Shown here: piece by piece, positions 1-9,692 of the stretch | Numbering within the stretch: position 1 is the stretch's first letter | How the letters are laid out: every line of letters starts with the position of its first letter | Origin: Chitinophagaceae bacterium | GTDB taxonomy: Bacteria > Bacteroidota > Bacteroidia > Chitinophagales > UBA10324 | Direction: 5' to 3' | Assembly: GCA_016704325.1 (NCBI GenBank) | Contig: JADJAG010000004.1 | Span: 124,001-188,000, forward strand | DNA length: 64,000 nt | Notes under the pieces: model-generated | The model's input: the letters and a program-made list of their open reading frames with translations, nothing else | What the model was told of the DNA's origin: nothing | Database searches by the model: none | Position numbers and translations under genes: made by a program

Positions 1-45
1 CTTTCTCAGAAACAATAGTAACCTCCAAATTAAATCAACGAACCT

Positions 46-2105
46 TTACCAGATACGCACACGTAAACTGTCGGGCCGGTACATTTTATCGCCGGGCTGA
101 ACATTAAAGGCTGTATAAAATTCATCAATATTTACAGGAGGTCCATTCACACGAAGAAAGTTAGGCGCATGCACGTCTGTTTTAATGCGGACAGCCAGTG
201 CTTCCGGTCGGTATTGTCCATACCAGGAAAGCGCAAAGCCAATGAAATACCGTTGCACCGGGGTGAAGCCGCCGATTTCTTTTCCGGCTTTATATTGCTC
301 AGTTTTCTTAAAGGCTTCTAAGCCAAGCAACATACCACCAAGGTCAGCAATATTTTCTCCCTGGGTTGCTTCTCCATTTACCTGCAGGCTGTCCAGCACT
401 TTATACTCATTAAATTGCCTTACGATGCTGCCGGTTCGTTCCAGAAAGCGGGAACGGTCATCTTTGGTCCACCATTCCACCAGGTTACCTTTCTCATCAA
501 ACTGACTGCCCTGATCATCAAAGCCATGGGTAATCTCATGGCCGATGGTAGAACCTGCTGCATAGCCATACATGATGGCATCATCCACGCAGGAGTCTGC
601 CATGCCGGGAACGATGAAGGCAGCGGCAGGTAACACGATCTCATTGTTCGATGGATTATAGTATGCATTCCACGTTTGAGGGTCATCTCCCATTCATTAC
701 GGTCTACCGGTTTGCCTAGTTTGGAAATCTCATATTCATGATACCAGCGGGTGGCGCGCATCACATTTTCTGCATAAGAACTTTTATCAATCACCAGGGT
801 TGAATAATCTCTCCATTTATCCGGGTACCCTACTTTCTTCATTACCGTTCCCAGCTTCTGTTGTGCTTTTTGTTTGGTGGCATCAGTCATCCAATCAAGT
901 TTATCAATGCGCTCGCGATAGGCCGCTACCACATTGTCAACCATTTGATCGTAACGGGCTTTCACTTCAGGTGAATAAAACCGTTCTACATAGAGTTCGC
1001 CCAACATGAAGCCAATCAGATTTTCTTCTTCATCCAGCACACGTTTCCAACGTGGCCGTTGTGCCATGGTTCCATTGAGCACAGTCCCATAAAAACTGAA
1101 ATTCTGCAGATCGAATGGTTTGCTCAGTTTGTCTGCATAGGTGTTGATGAGGTTCCATCGCAGGTAGGTTTTCCAGTTTTCAAGCGGTTCACTTTTCACC
1201 AGCTCTTCGGCACGACTAAAAAACTCAGGTTGCCCGACAATAACGGTATCAATGGTTTTGATTCCGGAAGCAGCAAACAACTCGTTCCATTGAATAGTGG
1301 GTGTTATTTTATTTAGAGCCACCATATCCATCTTGTTGTAATTCTCATAGGGATCACGCAGGTCGGCTAGTTTACGCGACTTCTGCGCCAGCGATGTTTC
1401 AAGGCGCATCACTGTTGCCGCATTCTTTGCAGCAGTAAGTGAATCGTCACCCATTAACACAAACATTTTATGGAGATGCTTCACGTATTCATTGCGTATG
1501 TTTTTCGTGCGTTCATCTTTATCGAAATAATAATCACGATCCGGTAAACCAATACCTCCCTGGAACAGGTGCAGCAGCATTTTCTCGCTGTTCTTTTCAT
1601 CCTGGTAGATATAGCTGCCATAGAGGGCAGCTACACCGATGGAGTGCAATGTTCCGATTTCTTTAATCAATGTATTTACATCCGTAATGGCATTGATGGC
1701 AGCTAACTGTGCAGCAAGTGGTTGCAAACCTTGTTGTTCAATCGCTGCCGTATCCATGCCAGTACTCCAGAAGTCACCAATCTTCTGCCAGTTGGTTCCG
1801 GCAGCAGCATTCATAGCAGCAGCTTCTTCATTGATGCTTTTCATCCGGTGATAATTCTCTTCGTTTACTTTACTCCAGATACCCCAGGAGCGCTCTGACT
1901 CAGGCACAGGATTGTTTTTAACCCATTTACCCATGGAGAAATGAAAAAAATCATCCTGCGGACGCACTGTCGTGTCAATATATGCATTCAAAAAAGTGTC
2001 TAACGCACAAGATGTGCCGCTATCAGCTTTCTGAGATGGGTTGCAGGAGTACATAGAGAGGCCGAAAAAAATCACGATTACAGGAACGACAATGGCTTTG
2101 TACAT
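46..2105 (-). pseudogene. M13 family (neprilysin/PepO-like) zinc metallopeptidase lipoprotein, frameshifted
   Basis: Two overlapping frames together make one M13 peptidase of about 686 residues, the normal family length. The N-terminal frame starts with a lipoprotein signal (hydrophobic stretch ending LSMYSC), so the enzyme should be anchored in the cell envelope and cleave peptides there. The C-terminal frame carries the zinc site HEITH, the GENIADLGG motif that gives the third zinc ligand, and the usual M13 ending RPDSLRVRIW. The frames meet at about 678-690: family members read EWxMTPQTxNAYYNP here, and adding one C to the CCC run at 681-683 (as read on the minus strand) restores that reading. 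The break is therefore either a recent inactivation or a homopolymer sequencing error. Family assignment is firm; functional status is open. Confidence 0.88.
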
Positions 2106-2282
2106 GAAATGTTGTTTTGTGGCTATTGAATGAGTTCGTTAGAAATGGTCAAATGGCTCTGTAAGATCGAAAGTTTTGGATAAAAACCTATAGGAGCAGC
2201 AAGCTCGCTTTTCAAAGTAGTTTTTTTCCTGATTCGATAAAGCCTGCCCTTATAGGGGGTGTACGACAAATTGAATATTGAG

Positions 2283-4108
2283 TCCCCTCCGAAAAGGGTA
2301 TTTTAATAAGGTCAAAATAGTTGATTTTTTGATGTCATTGAGTTGGTTTGGCAAAAAAGAAACTTTAAATCCATCATAGAAGCCAAAACATGCATTATCA
2401 GGGTCATTATTAAAGCTGGATGCGGGCAAGAATGATTTTTGATGAATGGTTTGGTCAAATAATTTGCTATACGAACAAAGTTTACCCACATACAACGAAT
2501 GTTGGCCCACATTTTATGTTTGATTAGTCCTCTATATCGGGTCTTGTCGTTTGGGTAATGATATCCTAATTGAAAAATAGTTGCTTCAACATTATTGCGA
2601 ATATTCAAAACTTCTTGCGGAATAGCGGCTATTTTTCTTTTGAGTGCAGAGGCTGTGATTGCTTTTGCTGTAAAATATTTATAAGTGCTGCCCACATTAA
2701 TTCTCCATTTGTCCTTATTTTTTAGTTTGGTTGCCGGTATTATTTCACCATTATGTGTGTCGGTTACTGTAAGTTCACCTTCTTCATTTTCTCTAAATCA
2801 AAACGAGCCTTAGCACCTTGTATCGCGTTTATAAGCAAATCTGCATTTTCATTTTTACAAAATTGCTGGTTATCTGTACTATGATATGCTCCATCAGTAT
2901 GAATATTTTTAACTGTTTCAGTAAATAGTTCTTTTGTTCCATTAACGCCATTTTGTAGGAAGTCATTGTCAGCAGTACTTACCACGCGAACATCAACTCC
3001 ACTGATCAAGTTGAGGCTTTCTCCATCACAACTTTCGGTTACATTCATGCTGTATCCTTTTATCTGATTCCCGTCTTTATTACGATAATGGCAGTCGGTA
3101 TCATGCGGGGATTGAATAGAATCAGCACTAATTTCTTCTTTGTTCCTGGAGATTATTGTTTTGCCGTCATCATCCATTTTGAATTGTTCTGAAAAAATTC
3201 TTTTAAGTGTTTCATAATGCTTACTGCATGGGGAATTATACAACTCAATCACCGTATATGCAAGCAATCCTAATTCCTGCATTTTTGTTTTTATCTCAGC
3301 ACTTGTACTTCGGTAAACTACTTTATTGCCAGTTTCTTTGAGAAGGTTTTCAATCATCTCTTTTTTGGGATCTTGTTAAGAAATGATTAGCCAAGATTTC
3401 TTTAATATCCTGACAAACTAAACGCAATGTTTCATGTATCAATTCATAACGACTAAGCCATGCTATATTGCTGCCCAGTAACTTGCTATCCATTCGGATA
3501 CTTTTTCCGCTCACTTCAAAATCAGTGGCTTGTCCTTTTGTTACAGAAGCAAAAGTTTTTTCAAACAGATTTATTTTCTCAGACTTTTCATATTCCACGA
3601 TCCGTTTACGAAATAAGTAATACGTTGATTCTACAGGAACCGCATCATCCATATTCATCAAGCCTAATGCACTGCGAACTAACAAATTGAAACGACAATT
3701 TTCAAAGAGTTGTTCATCACTCCATCCATTAGCTTCTTTAAGTACCATCATTGCAATTAAAACCCGGACAGATGAATTAGGAGAACCTGTTTGTTTTGTA
3801 AATAGGGGCTTGCAAATAGTTTCATCTATGCGTGAAGTAACTTGAACGCGAAACAAATTATGCCAGGCATCTTGATTTTGATAAAACTCTCAGCCCTTCC
3901 TGAAAGGAATGAACTTGGAGCAGAAAAAATTCCTAATTGTGATTCAATCGTGGTTTTCTTAAACATTGTCTCTTTGTAATTGGTAGCAGCAAGATAAACA
4001 AATACTACATGCTTATACTATTGAATATCAATTTGTTATTAACAATATTGTCAACAATAAGACCAATGTTTTATATTGCTAAAGATATAGAATACTTTTC
4101 GGAGGGGA
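2283..4108 (-). mobile_element. IS1182-type insertion sequence, copy 1 (decayed)
   Basis: An element of about 1826 bp bounded by 14-bp terminal inverted repeats TCCCCTCCGAAAAG. It is nearly identical to the plus-strand copy at 23814-25641. It sits inside inverted-repeat element A. The flanks are TGA on the left and TCA on the right (allowing one variable base next to each end), the same as around copy 2, so both copies inserted into a similar palindromic A+T-rich target and no ordinary direct duplication is visible. Confidence 0.85.
2312..3966 (-). pseudogene. IS1182-type transposase (DUF772 N-terminal domain, DDE), broken in several places
   Basis: The product matches the copy at 23956-25612 almost residue for residue but is split into at least four frames. 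Compared with copy 2, there is a missing T in the run before TATCAAAATC near 3888, a changed and lengthened A-run near 3360 that ends one frame in SQKRDD, and a missing base near 2790 that changes GAGAAAAAGGAAG to GAGAAAATGAAG. The start ATG is taken at 3964-3966 because the first residues MFKKTTIESQLGIFSAPSSF read correctly here, whereas copy 2 has an extra T at that point. Not expected to make active transposase. Confidence 0.85.
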
Positions 4109-4450
4109 TTCAATATTGAATATTGACTTAAGATTTAAGACTCAAGACTTAAGACAATTACTGTCTTAAGTCCTAAGTGTTAAGTCCTGGCTCTTGATTC
4201 AAACTCCATTTTCAATTCTCAATCTTCTTTCTTGATTATTGGGTGTTGAAATTGAGTAATAAGTATTAAGTATTTGTGTAAGTAAGTAAAGTAGTGTAGT
4301 GATTGCAGAATAGCAAGTGATCGGCTTCGCCGCAGCAATTTAGCAATTTAGCAATTTAACAATTTAACCCACCAATCATTTCTTGACAAGATGAACGAAT
4401 TGTCGTACACCCCTTATAGGTAATTAATAAGTGATGTCCTTTCTGCGAAG

Positions 4451-6982
4451 TTAGGTGATGGCACTTTCTTTTGTTTCATTTTTCATGGACGCTAAAACAA
4501 ACTTGATCTCTCCATAACTTACATTGTCACCTAAAAGTATTTTAACCGGTGTAAGTCCCGGCTCAGCAACTTTGGCCGCGGCATCGCTGATCAGTTGAAT
4601 TTTTTCAGCCGGCACAAGCCGCATCACTTCCAGTTCCCCGGTCTTAACATAATGGACAAGGTGTGTTTCAATAGTGCCTGCAGATAAACTGCGGATGGCA
4701 GCAATTTCCGCAATGCTTTTTCCGGATTGAAAGAGCTGGAAGCTTTGCAGCTTGCTGTTAACTCCGGCTGCCTGATCCTGTTTATTCACTGGAACATTGG
4801 AATTGCCGCGGGATTTATTCCGGGACTTTTTCACTTTCTCTTTCCGAAGGTGCATCCTTCCTTCCAGCTCATGTGCATTGCAGAAGTCTTGCACCAGCGA
4901 CAAAAATTGCTCACCATATTTATTCAGAGTGAAATCGCCCATTCCTTTGATGAATGCCATATCATTCAATGATTGTGGCAGAAACATGGCGATCTCCTGC
5001 AAGGTGACATCGTTACAAATACGAAATGGTGGAAGGTTCTCCTCTGCAGAAAGTTGTTTCCGGTAATCTTTCAGTTGCTCCAGTAATCCGGTGGACATGG
5101 CAGCGTTCTCTTCTTCCGCACCGGATCCGGAAGCAGCGACCGGGTAGCATACCGGTTCGTTCTTTCTTTCTTTAAAACGAAACCGCAAAGCGAAGTTTTC
5201 AAAATAGTCCATCACTTCTTTCATCGTAGTAAGTACCTTCCTTACTTTATTCATCTTTTGCAACTCTTTATTGAGTTGCTCAAGTGGTGCAATTATTTTT
5301 TCATCCATCTCCCTGCCGAAATAAATCTTAGCTTTTGCCACCCGTTCCTGCAGTTGGGCTGCAACATGTTCCGGCAATCCTTCTGCTGTGATTCCTTTTA
5401 ACTGAACCTGGAATTTCTCAGCCACATCATGCAGCACAAGAATTGCAGCATGAATCGTTTGTAATCCGCCAATAATTTTTTGTTTCTCTTCGATTTTACG
5501 CAATCCCATAAACTCAATGAAGCTGTTGATATGTTCGGCCAGCGGTTGCAGGTTGAACAACTCCATGGTGGTTTTTATCGCATAGATTTCTTTTTCTTTT
5601 GTAAGGGAGGAGGTGAGTTGCTGCACATCGGGCTGCTCCTGCATGTAAGCTACAATGGCTTCATCGGTTTTGATCACTTCGCGGCGAATGGGAGAGCGGA
5701 GCACCATGCCTTCCAGCGATACGCACCTGCTTAATGCCACATACACTTGTCCGGCAGCAAAGGCAGCACCCGCGTCAATAACTGCTTTCTTAAAAGTTAA
5801 ACCCTGGCTTTTATGTATAGTAACTGCCCATGCCAATCGAATGGGATATTGTGTGAAAGCACCTAGCTCCTCTTCATCAATTTTATTTTCTTTTTCATTA
5901 AAACTGTAGCGGATGTTTCGCCAGGTTTCCTTTCTTACTTTAATCACTTCATTGTTCTCCGGAAAACGAACGGTGATAAATTCTTCTTCGCCATCATGCT
6001 CCATCTTTTCGAGCACGCCGATTTTCCCGTTGAAGTATTTTTTATCACGCACATCATTTTTAATGAACATAATCTGCGCGCCTTGTTTGAGTACCAACGA
6101 TTGTTCTACCGGGAAAACACGTTCCGGAAATTCTCCGCTGAGCGTGGCTTTAGCGATAAACTCTTTGCCGGGCAGCCTCTTTAACTCCACGCTGTTTATT
6201 TCATCGGCTTTATAATTGTGCGTGGTAAGGGTGATGAAATGATCTTCCGGTTTCGGTTTAAAATTCGGTTGATACAACTGATGCAACCGTTGCAGGTCTG
6301 CATCACTCACTTCATTGTTGCGCACGCGGTTCAGCAAGTGAATAAAGACTTCGTCGCTTTGGCGAAATACTTTTTTCAGTTCAATGCACAATGGATGGGC
6401 CTGTTTAATTACCTGTGCGGAGAAGAAGAAGGGTGTACCATAGTAGTCGCGGAGCAGTTGCCAATCCTGTTCGTTGGCTACCGGCGGCAATTGGTATAGG
6501 TCGCCGATAAAAAGCAACTGTACTCCTCCAAATGCTTCGTATTGCTTGCGGCGCACATGACGCAGCAGGATGTCAATAGCGTCGAGCCAGTCAGCGCGCA
6601 GCATGCTCACTTCATCTATTACGAGCAGTTCAAGCCTGCGCATCAATGCTATTTTTTCGCTGCTGTAGCGCAGGTTTCGCAGAAGGTGGTGTTTATCGGT
6701 TACCTGGTTTTGTGATTGAAAGGAACCCCGGAAAGAGCCGGGAATAAAACAGCCCATCGGCAACTGAAAAAAGGAATGCATGGTAACACCGCCTGCATTG
6801 ATGGCGGCGACACCGGTGGGCGCAATCACCACCATGTTTTTACCACTGGTTTCTTTGATGTGTTTGAGAAAGGTGGTTTTGCCGGTGCCTGCTTTTCCGG
6901 TAAGAAAAATGTGTTGGCCTGTATGCTGAATGAAATCAGCGGTGAGGGCAAAATGGTTGTGTTCTGAAGATTCGGTTGTCAT
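4451..6982 (-). CDS. Pif1-like superfamily 1 DNA helicase with HRDC and C-terminal helix-turn-helix domains
   Basis: An 843-residue intact protein. An N-terminal P-loop TGKAGTGKT (residues 28-36) and Walker B VIDEVSML (121-128) are followed by the GDLYQLPPV motif (about 160-168) typical of Pif1/RecD helicases. The UvrD_C_2-type segment TIHKSQGLTF with VALSR lies near residues 390-420. An HRDC-like nucleic-acid-binding domain is at about 630-705, and a helix-turn-helix (GKSIAEIAAIRSLSAGTIET) at about 754-785 matches the HTH_40 tail seen in Bacteroidota and RecQ-type helicases. Expected role is ATP-driven 5'-3' DNA unwinding in repair or replication. It is a single gene read toward element A with no obvious partners. 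The architecture is known in the phylum; the precise substrate cannot be inferred. Confidence 0.9.
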   Translation of the reverse strand: MTTESSEHNHFALTADFIQHTGQHIFLTGKAGTGKTTFLKHIKETSGKNMVVIAPTGVAAINAGGVTMHSFFQLPMGCFIPGSFRGSFQSQNQVTDKHHLLRNLRYSSEKIALMRRLELLVIDEVSMLRADWLDAIDILLRHVRRKQYEAFGGVQLLFIGDLYQLPPVANEQDWQLLRDYYGTPFFFSAQVIKQAHPLCIELKKVFRQSDEVFIHLLNRVRNNEVSDADLQRLHQLYQPNFKPKPEDHFITLTTHNYKADEINSVELKRLPGKEFIAKATLSGEFPERVFPVEQSLVLKQGAQIMFIKNDVRDKKYFNGKIGVLEKMEHDGEEEFITVRFPENNEVIKVRKETWRNIRYSFNEKENKIDEEELGAFTQYPIRLAWAVTIHKSQGLTFKKAVIDAGAAFAAGQVYVALSRCVSLEGMVLRSPIRREVIKTDEAIVAYMQEQPDVQQLTSSLTKEKEIYAIKTTMELFNLQPLAEHINSFIEFMGLRKIEEKQKIIGGLQTIHAAILVLHDVAEKFQVQLKGITAEGLPEHVAAQLQERVAKAKIYFGREMDEKIIAPLEQLNKELQKMNKVRKVLTTMKEVMDYFENFALRFRFKERKNEPVCYPVAASGSGAEEENAAMSTGLLEQLKDYRKQLSAEENLPPFRICNDVTLQEIAMFLPQSLNDMAFIKGMGDFTLNKYGEQFLSLVQDFCNAHELEGRMHLRKEKVKKSRNKSRGNSNVPVNKQDQAAGVNSKLQSFQLFQSGKSIAEIAAIRSLSAGTIETHLVHYVKTGELEVMRLVPAEKIQLISDAAAKVAEPGLTPVKILLGDNVSYGEIKFVLASMKNETKESAIT

Positions 6983-7157
6983 AGATATAGATTATAAGAT
7001 AAATAATGAGACACAAGATATTGATCTGGCTTGAAATTTCAAATAATTTTTCATGGTGCAACGTTTTGCAAACAAGCGAAGTTTGCAGTTCATGTCTAGT
7101 CCTGCACTTATGCAGACCTCCGTCGAAAATTTTGCTTGCTGTTACAGATATGTGCCT

Positions 7158-7463
7158 TTAAATATCAACGCTTAGCTTCAAATGTCCGCCGAGTCCTTCA
7201 CTAATAATCCTCATGAGTGTTGAAAGTCGAATGTCGCTTGCATTGTTTTCAATGCGTGAAATATAAGTCTTGGTAGTGCCACACTTGTCAGCCAGCTGCT
7301 CTTGTGTCATACCTTGGTGTTTACGAAGTTCTTGAAGCATTACACCGAGTTTAAAGGCCTCAAAACCTTCTTCATATTCTTCGCGCTTTTTTGTCCCGCG
7401 TTTACCATATTGTTTTTCTAAGTGTTCAGCTAGTGAGGTCAAGTTTTTATTTGTCTTTTTCAT
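7158..7463 (-). CDS. XRE-family antitoxin (HigA-like)
   Basis: A 101-residue protein whose C-terminal half is a helix-turn-helix of the XRE/Cro type: LRKHQGMTQEQLADKCGTTK followed by YISRIENNASDIRLSTL. The N-terminus is lysine- and glutamate-rich and probably contacts the toxin. The gene overlaps the 3' end of the upstream toxin gene by 17 bp, which is the toxin-first order of HigBA systems. The antitoxin is expected to bind toxin and repress the shared promoter. Confidence 0.9.
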   Translation of the reverse strand: MKKTNKNLTSLAEHLEKQYGKRGTKKREEYEEGFEAFKLGVMLQELRKHQGMTQEQLADKCGTTKTYISRIENNASDIRLSTLMRIISEGLGGHLKLSVDI

Positions 7464-7797
7464 TGAAGTATTGTTTTTTTAGTTTCTCTGCAAGTTCTAT
7501 TTCGTTCGAAGGTGTCTTTTGTGTCTTCTTTTGAAAGCCGTTAACCAAAATGATTAATTGACCTTTGTCGAAAAAGCAAAATACTCTATAAATAGCAGAT
7601 CCGGCTTCAACCCGAATTTCGTATAGACCTGTTGTCCCAGTTAAGTGTTTAAAATATTTCTCAGGTACTCGGTCAATTACCGAAATAAGTTGTAATGTCC
7701 AGTTGAACTTCTTCTTAACCTCTGGTTTCAGTTTTCCAAAGAAGTCAAGATAATAGTGCTTATGATAAAATATTTCTCTATTAGTCTTTTTGTCCAC
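7447..7797 (-). CDS. HigB-like toxin (phage Gp49-like / RelE superfamily)
   Basis: A 116-residue basic protein with the Gp49/HigB signature: a helical N-terminus, then GLYEIRVEAGSAIYRVFCFF and a hydrophobic strand IILVNGFQKKTQKTP, followed by a helix ending in KK. Members cleave mRNA on the ribosome. The start is a GTG at 7795-7797; no alternative initiator is found near the conserved N-terminus. A TAACTTTG promoter element on the minus strand ends only four bases upstream, so the transcript may be leaderless. Toxin precedes antitoxin, as in HigBA. Confidence 0.88.
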   Translation of the reverse strand: MDKKTNREIFYHKHYYLDFFGKLKPEVKKKFNWTLQLISVIDRVPEKYFKHLTGTTGLYEIRVEAGSAIYRVFCFFDKGQLIILVNGFQKKTQKTPSNEIELAEKLKKQYFNEKDK

Positions 7798-7801
7798 AGA
7801 A

Positions 7802-7809
7802 CAAAGTTA
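7802..7809 (-). promoter_or_regulatory. Bacteroidota -7 promoter element (TAACTTTG) for the toxin-antitoxin pair
   Basis: TAACTTTG matches the TAnnTTTG consensus exactly and lies four bases before the GTG of the toxin gene. The -33 region is weak (no clear TTG at 19-21 bp). If used, transcription would begin at or next to the start codon. Confidence 0.4.
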
Positions 7810-8004
7810 GCTAATAAGGTAACATTTTGAAAATCTTTCTGAAAGAATTTTCTAAGGATTCATCAACGCAGGCATTACCGGTAACAAACTACTTTGCACA
7901 AGATGACCGGGTACACACAGGTGAAACAATATATTTTGCCATTAATTATTGGCGAAGAAAAAATAACACCAATCCATAGTTTGAAATCAGCTCCACATAC
8001 CAAT

Positions 8005-9387
8005 TTACTTCGACTGATATTTCTCTTTCCATAGCTGATTAAATGACTTCGGTGCCACCTTCATCATCTCGCGGTGTGCGCCCCATGATTTTCCAAAAAG
8101 GAATTTAAGCATGAAATTTTTCATGCTTTCGCCGCCTAAATTCATGATCCTTCGATGCATCATGGCGCGCTTCCAGACAAACCAGCCGAATTTTTCTGAT
8201 CGGTCGAAATCGCCCTGTTTCACTGCATCGCGGCGATTTAATACCAGCAGGTTGTGCAGGTTGATCTTCATCGGGCAGACTTCTGTACAATTGCCGCAAA
8301 GGGAAGAAGCATAACTCAGGTGTTTAAATTGCTCCATGCCCTTAAAATGTGGTGTGATCACAGAACCGATAGGTCCACTGTAGGTTGTTTGATAGGCAAA
8401 CCCTCCAATATTTTTATAGATCGGGCATGCATTGAGACAAGCTCCACAGCGGATGCAATATAATGCTTCCCGTTGTTCGGCTTCTGCCAGCAAAGTACTT
8501 CTGCCATTGTCCATCAATATCACGATCATTTCTTCCGGGCCGTCCACTTCATTCTCCTGCCGCGGACCGGTGATGATGGTATTATATACTGTTAACTGCT
8601 GCCCGGTTCCGAAAGTGGCAAGCAGCGGTAAAAAGAGGTTTAGGTCGTTAAAGGAAGGAATCACTTTTTCAATACCCACCAATACAATGTGCACCTTCGG
8701 AAAGGTCATCGTAAGCCGCGCATTGCCTTCATTCTCCGTAACCACCACAGCTCCCAAATCAGGCAAAATAAAATTTGCACCGGTGATGCCTACATCTGCT
8801 TTGATGTATTTCTGACGAAGCGTCTGCCGGGCAACCATCGTAAGTTCTTCGGGTGTGGAATTGATTGGTGTTCCGAGATGTTCATGAAACACTTTGGCCA
8901 CATCTTCTTTCGATTTGTGCATAGCCGGTGTTACGATGTGAAAGGGAGGCTCACCATCCAGTTGCTGAATGTATTCACCTAAATCGGTCTCCACCACTTC
9001 CACATTCATCTTTTCCAGGAATTCATTCAGGTGCACTTCTTCTGTAGTCATGGATTTCGACTTCACCACCGACTTCGCATTCACACGCTTCATCACCGAT
9101 TCAATCTCAGCCAGTGCCTCTTCTTTATTTTCTGCCCACACTACACGTGCGCCGCGTTTGGTGATGTTTGATTCGAATTCGAGCAGGTATTTATCGAGGT
9201 TGCCAATGGCTTTCCACTTCAGGTTTTTACAACGCTGCTTGGCGAGTTCGAGGTCGGCATACTGCGATTTCCCTTTCTTTACGGCACCATCATACTTGCC
9301 GATGTTGTGATTCAGCTTGCGGTGCAGTTCTTTATCAGCTGCAGTCTTATGGGCATAGTCAAGAAACGAGGCAATGGTTGTGGACAT
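8005..9387 (-). CDS. lutB: LutB-like iron-sulfur protein of L-lactate oxidation
   Basis: A 460-residue protein with an N-terminal LUD (DUF162) domain and a C-terminal pair of ferredoxin-like 4Fe-4S motifs: CIRCGACLNACP at about residue 311 and CGNCTEVCP at about 364. LutABC oxidises L-lactate to pyruvate in the cytoplasm, with LutB as the electron-transfer subunit. No lutA or lutC gene flanks it here: one side is the toxin-antitoxin pair and the other repeat DNA. The partners must be encoded elsewhere or be lost. The start is supported by a TATTTTTG promoter element about 57 bases upstream. Confidence 0.9.
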   Translation of the reverse strand: MSTTIASFLDYAHKTAADKELHRKLNHNIGKYDGAVKKGKSQYADLELAKQRCKNLKWKAIGNLDKYLLEFESNITKRGARVVWAENKEEALAEIESVMKRVNAKSVVKSKSMTTEEVHLNEFLEKMNVEVVETDLGEYIQQLDGEPPFHIVTPAMHKSKEDVAKVFHEHLGTPINSTPEELTMVARQTLRQKYIKADVGITGANFILPDLGAVVVTENEGNARLTMTFPKVHIVLVGIEKVIPSFNDLNLFLPLLATFGTGQQLTVYNTIITGPRQENEVDGPEEMIVILMDNGRSTLLAEAEQREALYCIRCGACLNACPIYKNIGGFAYQTTYSGPIGSVITPHFKGMEQFKHLSYASSLCGNCTEVCPMKINLHNLLVLNRRDAVKQGDFDRSEKFGWFVWKRAMMHRRIMNLGGESMKNFMLKFLFGKSWGAHREMMKVAPKSFNQLWKEKYQSK

Positions 9388-9443
9388 AAGGAAGCATTCC
9401 GGTGAAAGCAGCTTTGACGGTATTGTCGTCGCTGTTACGCGTG

Positions 9444-9451
9444 CAAAAATA
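9444..9451 (-). promoter_or_regulatory. Candidate -7 promoter element (TATTTTTG) for lutB
   Basis: A perfect TAnnTTTG octamer on the minus strand 57 bases upstream of the lutB ATG. No convincing TTG is seen at the -33 position. Confidence 0.35.
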
Positions 9452-9489
9452 GCAACAAAAGAGTTATGCTGATGCTGCTTTTCTTGTTA

Positions 9490-9692
9490 GGGTGTACGAC
9501 AATTCGTTCATCTTGTAAAGCAATGGTTGGTGGGTTAAATGGCTAAATGGCTAAATGGCTAAATGGTTAAATTGCTGCGGCGAAGCCGATCACTTGCTAT
9601 TCTGTAATCACTACGCTGCTTTACTCACTTACTCAAATACTTAATACTCAATATCAACACCCAATAATCTATATCCAATTTGTCGCACACCC
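9490..9692 (-). repeat. GGGTGTAC inverted-repeat element B, reverse orientation
   Basis: A 203-bp element with GGGTGTACGAC at the left and GTCGCACACCC at the right. The interior is the reverse of the A/C/G type, including GCGGCGAAGCCGATC and four octad units of the GGCTAAAT type. The outer flanks TCTTGTTA and TCGTGGCA agree at only 5 of 8 positions, so a target duplication is not proven for this copy. Confidence 0.75.

Larger units (their letters stand above)
2257..4412 (+). repeat. GGGTGTAC inverted-repeat element A, interrupted by an IS1182-type copy
   Basis: The left end GGGTGTACGACAAATTG at 2257 and right end GAATTGTCGTACACCC at 4397-4412 are near-perfect inverted repeats. They are flanked by a perfect 8-bp direct repeat CTTATAGG at 2249-2256 and 4413-4420, as expected of a target duplication. 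Without the insertion at 2283-4108 the element is about 330 bp. It contains the family interior (a GATCGGCTTCGCCGCAGC block and octad AATTTAGC-like repeats) plus an additional GTCTTAA/GTCCTAA heptad tract at about 4128-4190. No protein is encoded by the element itself. Confidence 0.8.

Noticed and set aside
2264..2302. Direct target duplication around the IS1182 copies
   Set aside because: The flanks are inverted (TGA ... TCA) and shared by both copies, so they reflect target palindromes or longer termini, not a duplication.
9490..9692. 8-bp target duplication for element B
   Set aside because: TCTTGTTA and TCGTGGCA agree at 5 of 8 positions only, too weak to claim. Elements C and D also lack a matching pair.
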